From Gemmatimonadota bacterium (lineage in GTDB: Bacteria; Gemmatimonadota; Gemmatimonadetes; Gemmatimonadales; Gemmatimonadaceae), in NCBI GenBank assembly GCA_016182795.1, contig JACPFW010000012.1, positions 120,074 to 184,073 on the forward strand: DNA of 64,000 nt. The letters are read 5' to 3'. Both the position numbers and the translations under genes were made by a program. Of the stretch, positions 33,080-41,596 are shown piece after piece (the stretch's first letter is position 1; every line of letters starts with the position of its first letter). The notes under the pieces were generated by a model. That model was not told where the DNA came from and did no database searches. It saw nothing but the letters and a program-made list of their open reading frames with translations.

Positions 33080-35425
33080 TTAGAACTTGTAGATCAACTT
33101 CACCACGGCGGTGCTGCCCGTGAACGGGCGGTTGCCATAGCCGGTCGTGATCGCGCCGAGCGGATCCATGCGCGGCTCGCCGGGCGTGACGTCGGTCGTC
33201 GCGAAGTCCACGACTTCGAACTTCTCGTACCGATAGCCGAGTCCGATGCCGAGGTTGTCCTTGAACATGTGGCGCAGGTCGACCTTCACCTGCGACCAGC
33301 TGTTCGTCACGTTCGGCCACGGAATGAAGCACGAGGCGATCGTGCCCGAGCAGGCGCGCGCGTCACGCGGATCGCGCAGCGCGGCGTTGTCGGGGTTCTT
33401 CATCGCTTCGACGCGCGGACCGTTGTAGTTGTACTCGAGGTCCGAGTCGCTGAAGTTGAAGGCGAACCGCACGTCGGTCCTCGGCAGGGCCTGGATCAGG
33501 TCCACCCAGACGCCAGCGCTCGTGATCGTCTCGTCGTTGTCGAGATACCAGTCACGCTTGGGGTCGTTCCAGCTCTCGTACGCGCCCGGCACCGTTCCCA
33601 GCGGATTCGCATTGCGCGACTTCTGGTTGGACGACCAGTTGTCGGCGCCGTACATCGCGCCAAACGTGACCTTGTCGTTCGCATAGAAGTTGCCGGTCAC
33701 GCTGAACGACGTGTTGTCGTACTTGAGCATGCCAAACTCGTGCCCTTCGCCCGTGTACTCGTCATTCATCGTGCCGAGCGAAAGGTTGAAGTCGAACTTG
33801 CTCGACGGCGTGAGGCCGAGGATCACGGAGCTCTTGATGCGATCCATGTCGGCTTCGTCGTAGAAGCGCAGCGCGTCCTGGCCGCCGCCTTCCTCGATGT
33901 GCTCGATGGACAGGCCGCTGCCGATGCGACGCGTGCTCTCCACGAGGCCGCGGAGCGAGACGTACTGGTTCCGATACGCGTCGAGCGAGGCGCGGAACGT
34001 GTAGTCCGTCATGTCGCTGAACGCGCGCCCGCTGCGCTTCACGTCGTCGAGGATGTAGCCGACGCGCAGCGCCGTGCCGCGGCTGGGCAGCGTGAACGTG
34101 GCGCCCGTCTCCACCGTGCTCTGGCGAACGTCGAGTCCGTGACTTGCCGAACCCGGCACGTACTCCGGCACGGCGTCAAAGCGCACGTTGTACTCGCCGT
34201 TCCACTCCGGCGTCACGTTGTCGTGATCGTTGAAGCGGTACTTCATGTCGAACGCGAAGTAGTCGGTGGGCCGCGTGGTGAAGTTGATCACCGCGTTGAG
34301 GGCGTCCACCTGACCTTCGGCGGTCGGACGGCGCAGCGACGACAGGCCGGGGAAGAACGCGTAGGTCGCCGGCTGGGCGATCTTCGTGTTCGTCGTGAAC
34401 GGCAGGAGGTCGTCATCCTGCGTCATGCGGATCATGGCGAACTGGCCATTGAGCGTCGTGTGGTTCGGCATCTTGTACAGCGCCGTCACCATCAGCGAGT
34501 TCATCTGGCTGCTCGGCGTCATCGACATGCGGCCGAAGGCCGGGCCGTTGCCGTTGGAGTAGCCGCTGGGGTCCCACGGACCGGCGGGCGGCAGCTTGCC
34601 GTTGTCGAAGTCCGTCACGCGGAGCGGGCTGTCCCACTCCATCGAGGCCAGGTTCTGCTTGAAGAACGATCCCTGGTACTCTGCGCGGATCATGCCGTAC
34701 TCGTTCTTGGCGAACTCGATGCCGGCGGTGATCTCGTTGACGCCGTTGTCGAGCGTCATCGGCAGTTCCTGCGCGTTGTTGAACGCGAAGGCGGCGCCCC
34801 ACGGCTGGTTGCCCGACTTCTGCACCATCTTGTAGCTGAGGTCGAAGGCGGCCAGCGAGTTGAGCTGATACTTGAGCCCCATGTCGAGCGTGTTGCGCTG
34901 CGCCGACATCGGGAACTCCGTGGCGATCGAGCGGTAGATCGACGCCACGTTCGTCGCCGCGTTCGTGCCAATGCCGACGACGCCCGCTTCCTTGTTCTGG
35001 ACGCGGGTGCGGAGCGCCTGGTCAAGCGTCCACTTGTTGTTGCCGGCATCACGGAACGGCGTCAGCGTGTTGTACGCGTAGTTCAGCGGCTGGCCGTTGA
35101 AATCGAGCGTGAACTTCGCCTTGCCATACCGGTTGTAGCTGAACGAGTACCGCTGATCGTCGTAGCCGACGTTGGCGGCGCTGAAATCGTAGCCGACCGC
35201 GTTGTCGTCCTTGCCGATCATGATCTTGCTGGCGAGGCCGGACTTGAGGTCCTCATACCGCTGATAGCGGGCTTCGTCGCCAGTGGTGGTGGTCGCCCGG
35301 AAGCCGAGCTCCCAGGTCTGTTCCCAGGCCGGCTTCGCCGGCGCCGCCGTCTTCTGCTGTGCCCCCGCCACGCTGGCGGAAGCGAGCACCAGGAGCGCGG
35401 CCGAGAAAATGTAGCGAGTGCGCAT
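33080..35425 (-). CDS. MtrB/PioB-family outer-membrane beta-barrel, copy 2 (intact)
   Basis: A 781-residue outer-membrane barrel with a signal peptide (ending SVAGAQ). It has long stretches of alternating polar and aromatic residues and closes with VKLIYKF, a C-terminal Phe typical of outer-membrane proteins. The length fits MtrB/PioB decaheme-associated barrels (about 700-800 residues). It forms a two-gene operon with the decaheme cytochrome 17 bp upstream; together they would make a transmembrane electron conduit. ATG 35425 follows GGGAGA. It is the intact paralogue of the broken gene at 29432-31785. Confidence 0.93.
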   Translation of the reverse strand: MRTRYIFSAALLVLASASVAGAQQKTAAPAKPAWEQTWELGFRATTTTGDEARYQRYEDLKSGLASKIMIGKDDNAVGYDFSAANVGYDDQRYSFSYNRYGKAKFTLDFNGQPLNYAYNTLTPFRDAGNNKWTLDQALRTRVQNKEAGVVGIGTNAATNVASIYRSIATEFPMSAQRNTLDMGLKYQLNSLAAFDLSYKMVQKSGNQPWGAAFAFNNAQELPMTLDNGVNEITAGIEFAKNEYGMIRAEYQGSFFKQNLASMEWDSPLRVTDFDNGKLPPAGPWDPSGYSNGNGPAFGRMSMTPSSQMNSLMVTALYKMPNHTTLNGQFAMIRMTQDDDLLPFTTNTKIAQPATYAFFPGLSSLRRPTAEGQVDALNAVINFTTRPTDYFAFDMKYRFNDHDNVTPEWNGEYNVRFDAVPEYVPGSASHGLDVRQSTVETGATFTLPSRGTALRVGYILDDVKRSGRAFSDMTDYTFRASLDAYRNQYVSLRGLVESTRRIGSGLSIEHIEEGGGQDALRFYDEADMDRIKSSVILGLTPSSKFDFNLSLGTMNDEYTGEGHEFGMLKYDNTSFSVTGNFYANDKVTFGAMYGADNWSSNQKSRNANPLGTVPGAYESWNDPKRDWYLDNDETITSAGVWVDLIQALPRTDVRFAFNFSDSDLEYNYNGPRVEAMKNPDNAALRDPRDARACSGTIASCFIPWPNVTNSWSQVKVDLRHMFKDNLGIGLGYRYEKFEVVDFATTDVTPGEPRMDPLGAITTGYGNRPFTGSTAVVKLIYKF

Positions 35426-35442
35426 CTCTGTCTCCCTCTCCC

Positions 35443-36402
35443 TTAGCGTAGGAACGCCTTGCCGTTGGGGTTGTTGGAGCCGTGAATCTGCTGGTGGCAG
35501 TTCAGGCACGAGCGGCCCGTGATCTTGTTGGCATTCGACGAGTTCTGGCTGACGAACTTGTCGTAGATCGTCGGCGGATGACGCGACGTCACGTGGCAGC
35601 GCTGGCAGATGCCCGGCTGCTTGGCGACCAGCATGCGGTCGTTGTTCGAGCCATGCGCGTCATGGCAGGTCACGCACGAGCTCGCCACCGGGGCGTGCTC
35701 CCACAGGAACGGACCGCGCTTTTCCTGGTGGCAGCTCACGCAGCTCTGGTCGATGTTCGTGCCGGACTTGAGCATCCGGACGTTGGCCGAGCCGTGGACA
35801 TTGTGGCACGACGCGCACGCCATCTTGTCTTCACGCACCGGCATGTGGTTGAAGCGGTTGACCTTGTTGACGATCGCCTGATGGCAGTTGGCGCAGAGCT
35901 TCGCCTGCGTCACTTCCTTCAGCTGCGGCTCGCCCTTCGGGTTGTGCACGCTGTGGCACGACACGCAGCTCACGTTGCGCGCTTCGTGCTTGCTGTTGGC
36001 CCAGAAGGCGTGGGTGCTGCCGCTGTGGCACGTCGTGCAGGCCGCCGAGGCCTCCACCGCGCTCACCTTGTCGAACTGGAGCGGCTTCACCTTCTCGGGA
36101 TCATCGGCGTGCTTGCTGCCCGGCCCGTGGCACGACTCGCAGCCCTTGCCGCCGGCGGGCGTGCGGAGATCGGCGGCCTTGGCATGCAGCCCGGCCGACG
36201 TCACTTTCTCGTGGCATCCGACGCAGGTCTCCTGACCGACATACGTCGCACCCGAGACGGCAGCGTCGGCCTTCGGCGCCTTCGTCTGGGCGCTCGACGC
36301 AGCGGGCGTGAACGCCACCGCCGCGACAAGCGCACTACCGACGAGCCAAGTCAGCGGCCGCATCGAGCGGATGCCACTTCCTCGAACGTTGAAAAATGTC
36401 AT
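35443..36402 (-). CDS. Decaheme c-type cytochrome, DmsE/MtrA family, copy 2
   Basis: A 319-residue periplasmic cytochrome with a signal peptide (residues about 1-38, ending ASSAQ) and ten CxxCH motifs: CVGCH, CESCH, CTTCH, CVSCH, CANCH, CASCH, CVSCH, CVTCH, CQRCH and CLNCH. It is strongly similar to copy 1 over the whole haem region (identical blocks HGPGSKHADDPEKVKPLQF and GTNIDQSC). It would pass electrons to or from the barrel encoded 17 bp downstream. ATG 36402 follows AGGAGGG. The N-terminal signal regions of the two copies have diverged more than the haem domains. Confidence 0.95.
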   Translation of the reverse strand: MTFFNVRGSGIRSMRPLTWLVGSALVAAVAFTPAASSAQTKAPKADAAVSGATYVGQETCVGCHEKVTSAGLHAKAADLRTPAGGKGCESCHGPGSKHADDPEKVKPLQFDKVSAVEASAACTTCHSGSTHAFWANSKHEARNVSCVSCHSVHNPKGEPQLKEVTQAKLCANCHQAIVNKVNRFNHMPVREDKMACASCHNVHGSANVRMLKSGTNIDQSCVSCHQEKRGPFLWEHAPVASSCVTCHDAHGSNNDRMLVAKQPGICQRCHVTSRHPPTIYDKFVSQNSSNANKITGRSCLNCHQQIHGSNNPNGKAFLR

Positions 36403-36812
36403 GGCACCCTCCTGAGGTGCGCACACGAGTGAAATGCTCTTGCTGCCCGCTACTTATTGGACCAGCTCTGCCGATCGGCAGCCGGGCAGCGAGTAATGTG
36501 CAAGTGAGAGGCAAACTCATCTGTCGGGCGGCATCCCCAACTCGATGCGGTACATAGTGATACAGCGATTGAGGGATCTCCCTACGTAGTGCCACGCACC
36601 CAATCACGTCGCGCCGCCTCTCGACGCGACGGCATCGGCGAGAACGGACCTTCGCGGTGCGAAAGCGAGCCGCCGCGAGCGTCGATTCGTGTGCGGCTAT
36701 CTCGTACGTCAATGACGGGGGTTCGCCCCACCACCCTCTCACGACCCCTCGTTTACTATGACGGTGTCGGCGGCCGAATGACCGCCGCGTCCATACGGAA
36801 CGGGAAGGGATC
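36403..36812. promoter_or_regulatory. 410-bp divergent intergenic region between decaheme copy 2 and the por-like operon
   Basis: No convincing gene. It holds the Shine-Dalgarno hairpin of the decaheme gene (36404-36420), a perfect 14-bp palindrome CTGCCGATCGGCAG (36468-36481), and CCTACGTAGTG (36581-36591), shared with the other module's upstream region. Toward the plus-strand operon there is a TACTAT (36754-36759) that could be a -10 box, without a good -35. Promoters for both directions must lie here. Confidence 0.5.
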
Positions 36813-37037
36813 ATGAGCGTCGCCCCGTCAGCACCGGCGCGCACTGCGGAGGCCCCGCAGTCCGGCACCGGCGTTCCCTGTCAAATCGCCCAGAGCGACG
36901 GCGTCCCTTGTGCCACGGTCCGTGTCGACTGCGAGCACTGCGACCGCTCCACCGACGGCGTGTGCGACGAACACCGCGACGCCACCGGTGATGCCGGCTC
37001 CGCCGCGTCCCGTCCAACGAAAGCCAATCATGCGTGA
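36813..37037 (+). CDS. Small Cys-rich protein preceding the oxidoreductase operon
   Basis: A 74-residue protein with an AAGGGA site before the ATG and an 8-bp overlap with the next gene, so it is very likely real and co-translated. The first 20 residues are Ala/Pro/Ser-rich. The middle carries five Cys (VPCQIAQSDGVPCATV, then DCEHCDRSTDGVCDEH) with a CxxC and a nearby His, suggesting zinc or Fe-S binding. I do not recognise a family. The position suggests an accessory factor or regulator of the oxidoreductase. Confidence 0.68.
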   Translation: MSVAPSAPARTAEAPQSGTGVPCQIAQSDGVPCATVRVDCEHCDRSTDGVCDEHRDATGDAGSAASRPTKANHA

Positions 37038-37617
37038 ACTCCGACTGCACGGCCGCGGCGGCCAGGGCACTGTCATCGCCTCCAAGCTGCTCGCCGTGGC
37101 CCTCTTCCTCGAAGGACGCGAAGTGCAGTCCTTCCCGATGTTCGGCGTCGAGCGCCGCGGGTCGCCGGTGACGGCCTTCCTGCGCGTTGATGACCAGCCG
37201 CTCAAGCTTCGGTGCGAGATTCAGGCGCCCGACGAGCTGATCGTGCTCGACCCGACGCTCATCGGCACCACCGACATCACCACTGGGCTCAAGCCCGGCG
37301 GACGCATTCTCATCAACACCGAGCTCGCTCCCGAGGACTTCCCGCAGCTCCTCGAACGCGCGCACGTGAGCACGATCGACGCCACGGGCATCGCGGTGCG
37401 CCACGGGCTGGGGGGCCGTGCCCAGCCGATCGTGAACACGGCGATCCTTGGCGCCTACGCCGCCGATACGGGATCGATCACGGTGGCGAGCATGATCAAC
37501 GCGATCAAGGAAGAAGTGCCGATTCAAATCGACGCCAACATCGCCGCCGCCAAGGAGGCGATGTCGGCGGTGCGCCACGCCCCGATGGGCAGCACGGCGG
37601 AGGTGACCCGTGTCTGA
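37030..37617 (+). CDS. 2-oxoacid:acceptor oxidoreductase, gamma subunit
   Basis: A 195-residue gamma domain of the pyruvate/2-oxoacid:ferredoxin oxidoreductase family. It opens with MRELRLHGRGGQGTVIASKLLA, the family's nucleotide-like GRGGQG motif, and contains FPMFGVERRGSPVTAF. The ATG at 37030 overlaps the small Cys-rich ORF by 8 bp and the stop overlaps the next gene by 8 bp. With the alpha and beta subunits downstream it forms a CoA-dependent oxidative decarboxylase; pyruvate is the likeliest substrate but others cannot be excluded. Confidence 0.93.
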   Translation: MRELRLHGRGGQGTVIASKLLAVALFLEGREVQSFPMFGVERRGSPVTAFLRVDDQPLKLRCEIQAPDELIVLDPTLIGTTDITTGLKPGGRILINTELAPEDFPQLLERAHVSTIDATGIAVRHGLGGRAQPIVNTAILGAYAADTGSITVASMINAIKEEVPIQIDANIAAAKEAMSAVRHAPMGSTAEVTRV

Positions 37618-39364
37618 GTCCATGCCAACGACGCCTGGCCCGCACGCCGTGCCGCAGGTGGCGATGAGCACGATGTCGACCCTTGCCACGCGCACCGGGT
37701 CGTGGAAGTACCAGCGGCCGGTCTACCATGACCGCGTGGCGCCCTGCAACGCGCGCTGCCCGGTGGGCATCGACATCGAAGGGTACCTGAACCTCCTGCG
37801 CGAAGGGCGTGTCGACGAGGCGCGCGACCTGCTGCTGCAGGAGAATCCGCTGCCGGCCGTCACCGGCCGCGTCTGCCACCATCCGTGCGAGAACTCGTGC
37901 AACCGCCGCGCGCTCGACGGCGCGGTGGCCATTCACGCGGTGGAACGGATGATGGGCGACCTCGCCCACCAGCGGCCGGCCCCGGTATTCAAGGGGACGC
38001 CGCGCGCCGAGCGCGTGGCGGTGGTCGGCTCGGGGCCCGCCGGTCTCGCCTGCGCCTATCACCTCGCGCGCTTTGGCTACGGCGTGACCGTCTATGAAGC
38101 GGCGCCCGAAGCCGGCGGCATGCTGCGCCTTGGCATTCCGGAGTATCGCCTGCCGCGCGATGTGCTCGACCGCGACATCGCCCGCGTCACCGCGCACGGC
38201 GTCGAGATCAAGTGCGGCGTGAAGGTGGGCACTGACGTGCCGTGGAGCGAACTGACCTCCGCGTACGAAGCCGTCTGCATCTCCACGGGGGCGCACACGA
38301 GCCGAGCGCTCGACGTGCCCGGGGAGAACCTGCCCGGTGTCCGGCCGGGACTCGCCTTCCTGCGTGACGTCAACAGCGGACTGCGGCCGTCGCTCGGCGA
38401 GCGGGTCGTTGTCGTGGGCGGCGGCAACACGGCCATGGACTGCGCGCGCTCGGCCATGCGGCTGGGCGCCAAGGTGACGGTGGCGTACCGGCGCACGCGC
38501 GAGCAGATGCCGGCGATCAAGGAAGAGATTGAGGACGCCATGCGCGAGGGGGCGGAGTTTGTCTTCCTCGCCAATCCGGTGGAGTTCCGCGAGCAGGGCG
38601 GGCGGGTGCACGCGATGGTCTGCGAGCGCATGGCGCTCGGCGAGCCCGACGCGAGCGGCCGCCGGCGCCCCGTGCCGACCGGTGAGACGTTCGTCATCGA
38701 GGCCGACACGGTGCTCACGGCCATCGGCGAGTCCGCGGCGCTGCAGAACTTCTTCACCGACGTCGAGGGCTCCGATGCGGGGCTCCGCGTCGATGCGCTG
38801 GGCGGCACGTCGCGCAACCTGCTGTATGCCGGCGGAGACGTCACCGACCTCGAACGCACCGTCGCCGACGCGCTGGGCGCCGGCAAGCGCGCCGCCATCG
38901 GCATTGACCGGCACCTGCGGCACCACGCGGGCGACACCGCCGAGCTGAACGCGCTGCGCTTCGCCGACGGCAATCTGAGTGCCGCGCGCTGGACGGGGCG
39001 CGACCCGGTGCGCCGCACGGCGCCCGTGAACGACGTCGTGACGCCGGACGACGTGAACTACACGCAGTTCCGCCGCGCGCCTCGCCACGGCGATCCGCAC
39101 CTGCCGAGCGCCGCCGCGGTGCAGAGTTTCGACGAGGTGAATCCGGGGATGCCGGAGGCCGTCGCGATGGAGGAAGCCAAGCGCTGCCTCAACTGCGGCG
39201 TCTGCATCGAATGTGATGTGTGCATGATCTTCTGCCCCGACGCGGCCATCACACGCACCGACGGGGGCGCGTACGTCATCGCGATGGACTACTGCAAGGG
39301 ATGCGGCATCTGCGCCGCGGAATGCCCGCGAGGGGCGATCACCATGACGCAGGATCGGCCATGA
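37610..39364 (+). CDS. GltD-like NAD(P)-binding flavoprotein fused to a two-cluster ferredoxin
   Basis: A 584-residue subunit. N-terminal Fe-S region: APCNARCPVGIDIEGY and GRVCHHPCENSCNRR, as in glutamate synthase beta/Fer4_20 domains. FAD motif GSGPAGLACAYHLARFG (about 140), NADPH motif VVGGGNTAMDCARSA (about 268), and GGDVTDLERTVADAL near the FAD end. The C-terminus (526-577) is a 2[4Fe-4S] ferredoxin: CIECDVCMIFCP and CKGCGICAAECP. The start is a GTG at 37610 overlapping the gamma gene; an ATG at 37622 is possible. It takes the place of the usual delta ferredoxin subunit and could join 2-oxoacid oxidation to NADPH. Confidence 0.93.
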   Translation: MSESMPTTPGPHAVPQVAMSTMSTLATRTGSWKYQRPVYHDRVAPCNARCPVGIDIEGYLNLLREGRVDEARDLLLQENPLPAVTGRVCHHPCENSCNRRALDGAVAIHAVERMMGDLAHQRPAPVFKGTPRAERVAVVGSGPAGLACAYHLARFGYGVTVYEAAPEAGGMLRLGIPEYRLPRDVLDRDIARVTAHGVEIKCGVKVGTDVPWSELTSAYEAVCISTGAHTSRALDVPGENLPGVRPGLAFLRDVNSGLRPSLGERVVVVGGGNTAMDCARSAMRLGAKVTVAYRRTREQMPAIKEEIEDAMREGAEFVFLANPVEFREQGGRVHAMVCERMALGEPDASGRRRPVPTGETFVIEADTVLTAIGESAALQNFFTDVEGSDAGLRVDALGGTSRNLLYAGGDVTDLERTVADALGAGKRAAIGIDRHLRHHAGDTAELNALRFADGNLSAARWTGRDPVRRTAPVNDVVTPDDVNYTQFRRAPRHGDPHLPSAAAVQSFDEVNPGMPEAVAMEEAKRCLNCGVCIECDVCMIFCPDAAITRTDGGAYVIAMDYCKGCGICAAECPRGAITMTQDRP

Positions 39365-40521
39365 AGAAAGTGATGGTGGGCAACCACGCGGTGGCGTGGG
39401 GCGTGCGACTGGCGCGCGTCGAGGTGATCTCCGCGTACCCGATCACGCCGCAAACGCAGGTGGTGGAGAAGCTCAGCGAGATGTGCGCCGACGGCACGCT
39501 GCCGGCGCGCTTCATCAAGGTGGAGTCGGAGCATTCGGCGATGGCCGCCGTGATCGGCGCGTCGGCCGCCGGCGTGCGCGCCTTCACGGCGTCCAGCTCG
39601 CACGGCCTGCTCTACATGCACGAGATGCTGCACTGGGCGGGCGGCAGCCGCCTGCCGATCGTGATGGTCAACGTGAACCGCTCGGTTGGCGCGCCGTGGA
39701 ACATCTGGACCGACCAGAACGACTCGCTTTCGCAGCGCGACACGGGCTGGGTGCAGCTGTACTGCGAGACGAACCAGGAGGTCGTGGACACGACCATCGT
39801 GGCGTTCAAGCTCGCCGAGTCGCTCAACGTGCCGGTGATGCTGATGCTCGACGGGTTCTACCTGTCGCACACGGCGGAGCCGGTGGACGTGCCCGACCAG
39901 GAGCTGGTGGACCGCTTCCTCCCCAAGCGCGTCGCGACGTACAAGCTCGACACCGAGCAGCCGCACGCATTTGGCGCGCTGGTCAAGCCCGACGCGTACA
40001 TGGAAATGCGTTGGATGCAGCAGGAGGCGTTCCGTCAGGTGCCCGAGGCGCTCGCCGGAATCGAGCAGGACTGGGCGCGCATGTTCGGCCGGTCGTACGG
40101 CGCCATCGAGTCGTATCGCGCAGACGACGCCGAGCTGCTGCTGGTGACGAGCGGCACGGTGACGAGCACGGCGCGCGCGGTGGTCGATGCGCGCCGCGGG
40201 AACGGGGAGAAGATAGGGCTGCTCAAGATCAAGATGTTCCGTCCGTTCCCCACGGCGCTGGTGCGCGACGCCCTGCGCGGCGTGCCGCGCGTGGCGGTGC
40301 TCGACCGCAACGTGTCGCCGGGGCACGGCGGCATCTTCGCCGAGGAACTGCGGTCGGCGCTGTACGATCTGCCCGACGCCGAACGGCCGGAGCTGTTCGG
40401 CTTCGTGCTCGGGCTCGGCGGTCGCGACATCACGCCGGCGGTGATTGACGAGATAATCGAACAGACGCGCGCGGGCACGGTGCCGTCGCGCGAGGACCTT
40501 TGGGTGGGAGTGAATCCGTGA
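39361..40521 (+). CDS. porA: 2-oxoacid:acceptor oxidoreductase, alpha subunit
   Basis: A 386-residue alpha subunit with the signature SAYPITPQTQVVEKL (about 24-38), a conserved VESEHSAMAAVIGASAAG, and FTASSSHGLLYMHEMLH. The later IKMFRPFP and VLDRNVSPGHGG are typical of PorA. The ATG overlaps the flavoprotein stop by 4 bp (ATGA). It holds the active site together with the beta subunit. The symbol is by family; the exact 2-oxoacid is not proven. Confidence 0.92.
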   Translation: MKKVMVGNHAVAWGVRLARVEVISAYPITPQTQVVEKLSEMCADGTLPARFIKVESEHSAMAAVIGASAAGVRAFTASSSHGLLYMHEMLHWAGGSRLPIVMVNVNRSVGAPWNIWTDQNDSLSQRDTGWVQLYCETNQEVVDTTIVAFKLAESLNVPVMLMLDGFYLSHTAEPVDVPDQELVDRFLPKRVATYKLDTEQPHAFGALVKPDAYMEMRWMQQEAFRQVPEALAGIEQDWARMFGRSYGAIESYRADDAELLLVTSGTVTSTARAVVDARRGNGEKIGLLKIKMFRPFPTALVRDALRGVPRVAVLDRNVSPGHGGIFAEELRSALYDLPDAERPELFGFVLGLGGRDITPAVIDEIIEQTRAGTVPSREDLWVGVNP

Positions 40522-41426
40522 GCCAGGTGCGCATTGACAAACGCATTCCCCAGGGGAAGCTGGTGGCCTCGGGGCATCTGGCCTGCCCCGGCTGCGCGGC
40601 GCCGCTGGCCATGAAGCTGGCGCTCAACACGCTCGGCTCGAATACGATCGTGGTGATGCCGGCGAGCTGCTTTACGATCATCGCCGGACCGTGGCCGCAG
40701 AGTTCACTGCAGGTGCCGGTCTTCCACACCGCGTTCGCCACCGGCCCCGCCGTGGCGTCGGGTGTGCGCGCCGCGCTCGATCAACAGGGCAAGCACGACA
40801 CCACCGTGCTGGTCTGGGTAGGCGACGGCGGCACGTTTGACATCGGCCTGCAGTCGCTGTCGGGGGCCGCCGAGCGCAACGAGAACATCATCTACGTCTG
40901 CTATGACAACGAGGCGTACATGAACACCGGCATCCAGCGTTCGTCGGCGACGCCGTGGGGGGCGTGGACGACGACGACGCCGGCGCAGTTCCCTGAGGCG
41001 TCGCCCAAGAAGGACATGCTGGCGATCATGGCCGCGCACAACATTCCGTATGCCGCCACGGCGACGGCGGCGTATCCGGTGGATTTTGTGGAGAAGGTGC
41101 AGAAGGCCAAGGCGATGCGCGGGACGCGCTTCATTCACCTGCTGTCGCCGTGCCCGCCGGGGTGGAAGTGCGGCGATGACGAGGGACTCGAGCTGGCGCG
41201 CATGGCGGTGCAAAGCCGCGTCTTCCCGATGCTCGAAGTGGAGCATGGGCAGCGCTGGCGGCTGACCATGTATCATGTCGGCGAGAGTGTGGAGCCGTAC
41301 CTAAGGCGGCAGGGGCGGTTCCGCCACCTGAGCGCCGAGCAGGTGGCGCACATCCAGGCCGGCATCGACGCGCGCTGGGCGCAGTTGGTGAAACGGGTGG
41401 AGGCCGATTCGCTCGTCGGCGTCTAG
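40518..41426 (+). CDS. porB: 2-oxoacid:acceptor oxidoreductase, beta (thiamine-diphosphate) subunit
   Basis: A 302-residue beta subunit. The ThDP motif is VGDGGTFDIGLQSLSGAAERNENIIYVCYDNEAYMNTG, with the GDG and the Asn about 27 residues later. CPGCAAP (Cys23, Cys26), SCFTII and SPCPPGWKCG supply likely ligands of the proximal [4Fe-4S] cluster. The GTG at 40518 overlaps the alpha stop by 4 bp (GTGA). It is the last gene of the operon; no terminator was obvious after it. Confidence 0.93.
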   Translation: MSQVRIDKRIPQGKLVASGHLACPGCAAPLAMKLALNTLGSNTIVVMPASCFTIIAGPWPQSSLQVPVFHTAFATGPAVASGVRAALDQQGKHDTTVLVWVGDGGTFDIGLQSLSGAAERNENIIYVCYDNEAYMNTGIQRSSATPWGAWTTTTPAQFPEASPKKDMLAIMAAHNIPYAATATAAYPVDFVEKVQKAKAMRGTRFIHLLSPCPPGWKCGDDEGLELARMAVQSRVFPMLEVEHGQRWRLTMYHVGESVEPYLRRQGRFRHLSAEQVAHIQAGIDARWAQLVKRVEADSLVGV

Positions 41427-41596
41427 CCGGCACCAGACGCGCCCCAGTGATTCGCGCCCGACTTTACCTTATACAGGGATGGCAACTTCCCTGTCGCCAC
41501 GCGTGCGTCCCGTTGGCTAGAATTCAGGACAGTTGCCCGCAGTGTCCCCGTCACCCCAGCGCTCTTCGGAGCTCTTCATAACAGGAAGCGGAACAC

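Noticed and set aside
32945..35446. Long plus-strand open frame opposite the intact barrel gene
   Set aside because: Composition is that of an antisense shadow (Arg/His/Val/Glu-rich). Its similarity to the frame at 28886-30583 only reflects duplication of the barrel genes.
41479..41520. Possible 13-codon leader peptide upstream of gdhA
   Set aside because: No enrichment of a relevant amino acid and no terminator hairpin with a T-run before gdhA.
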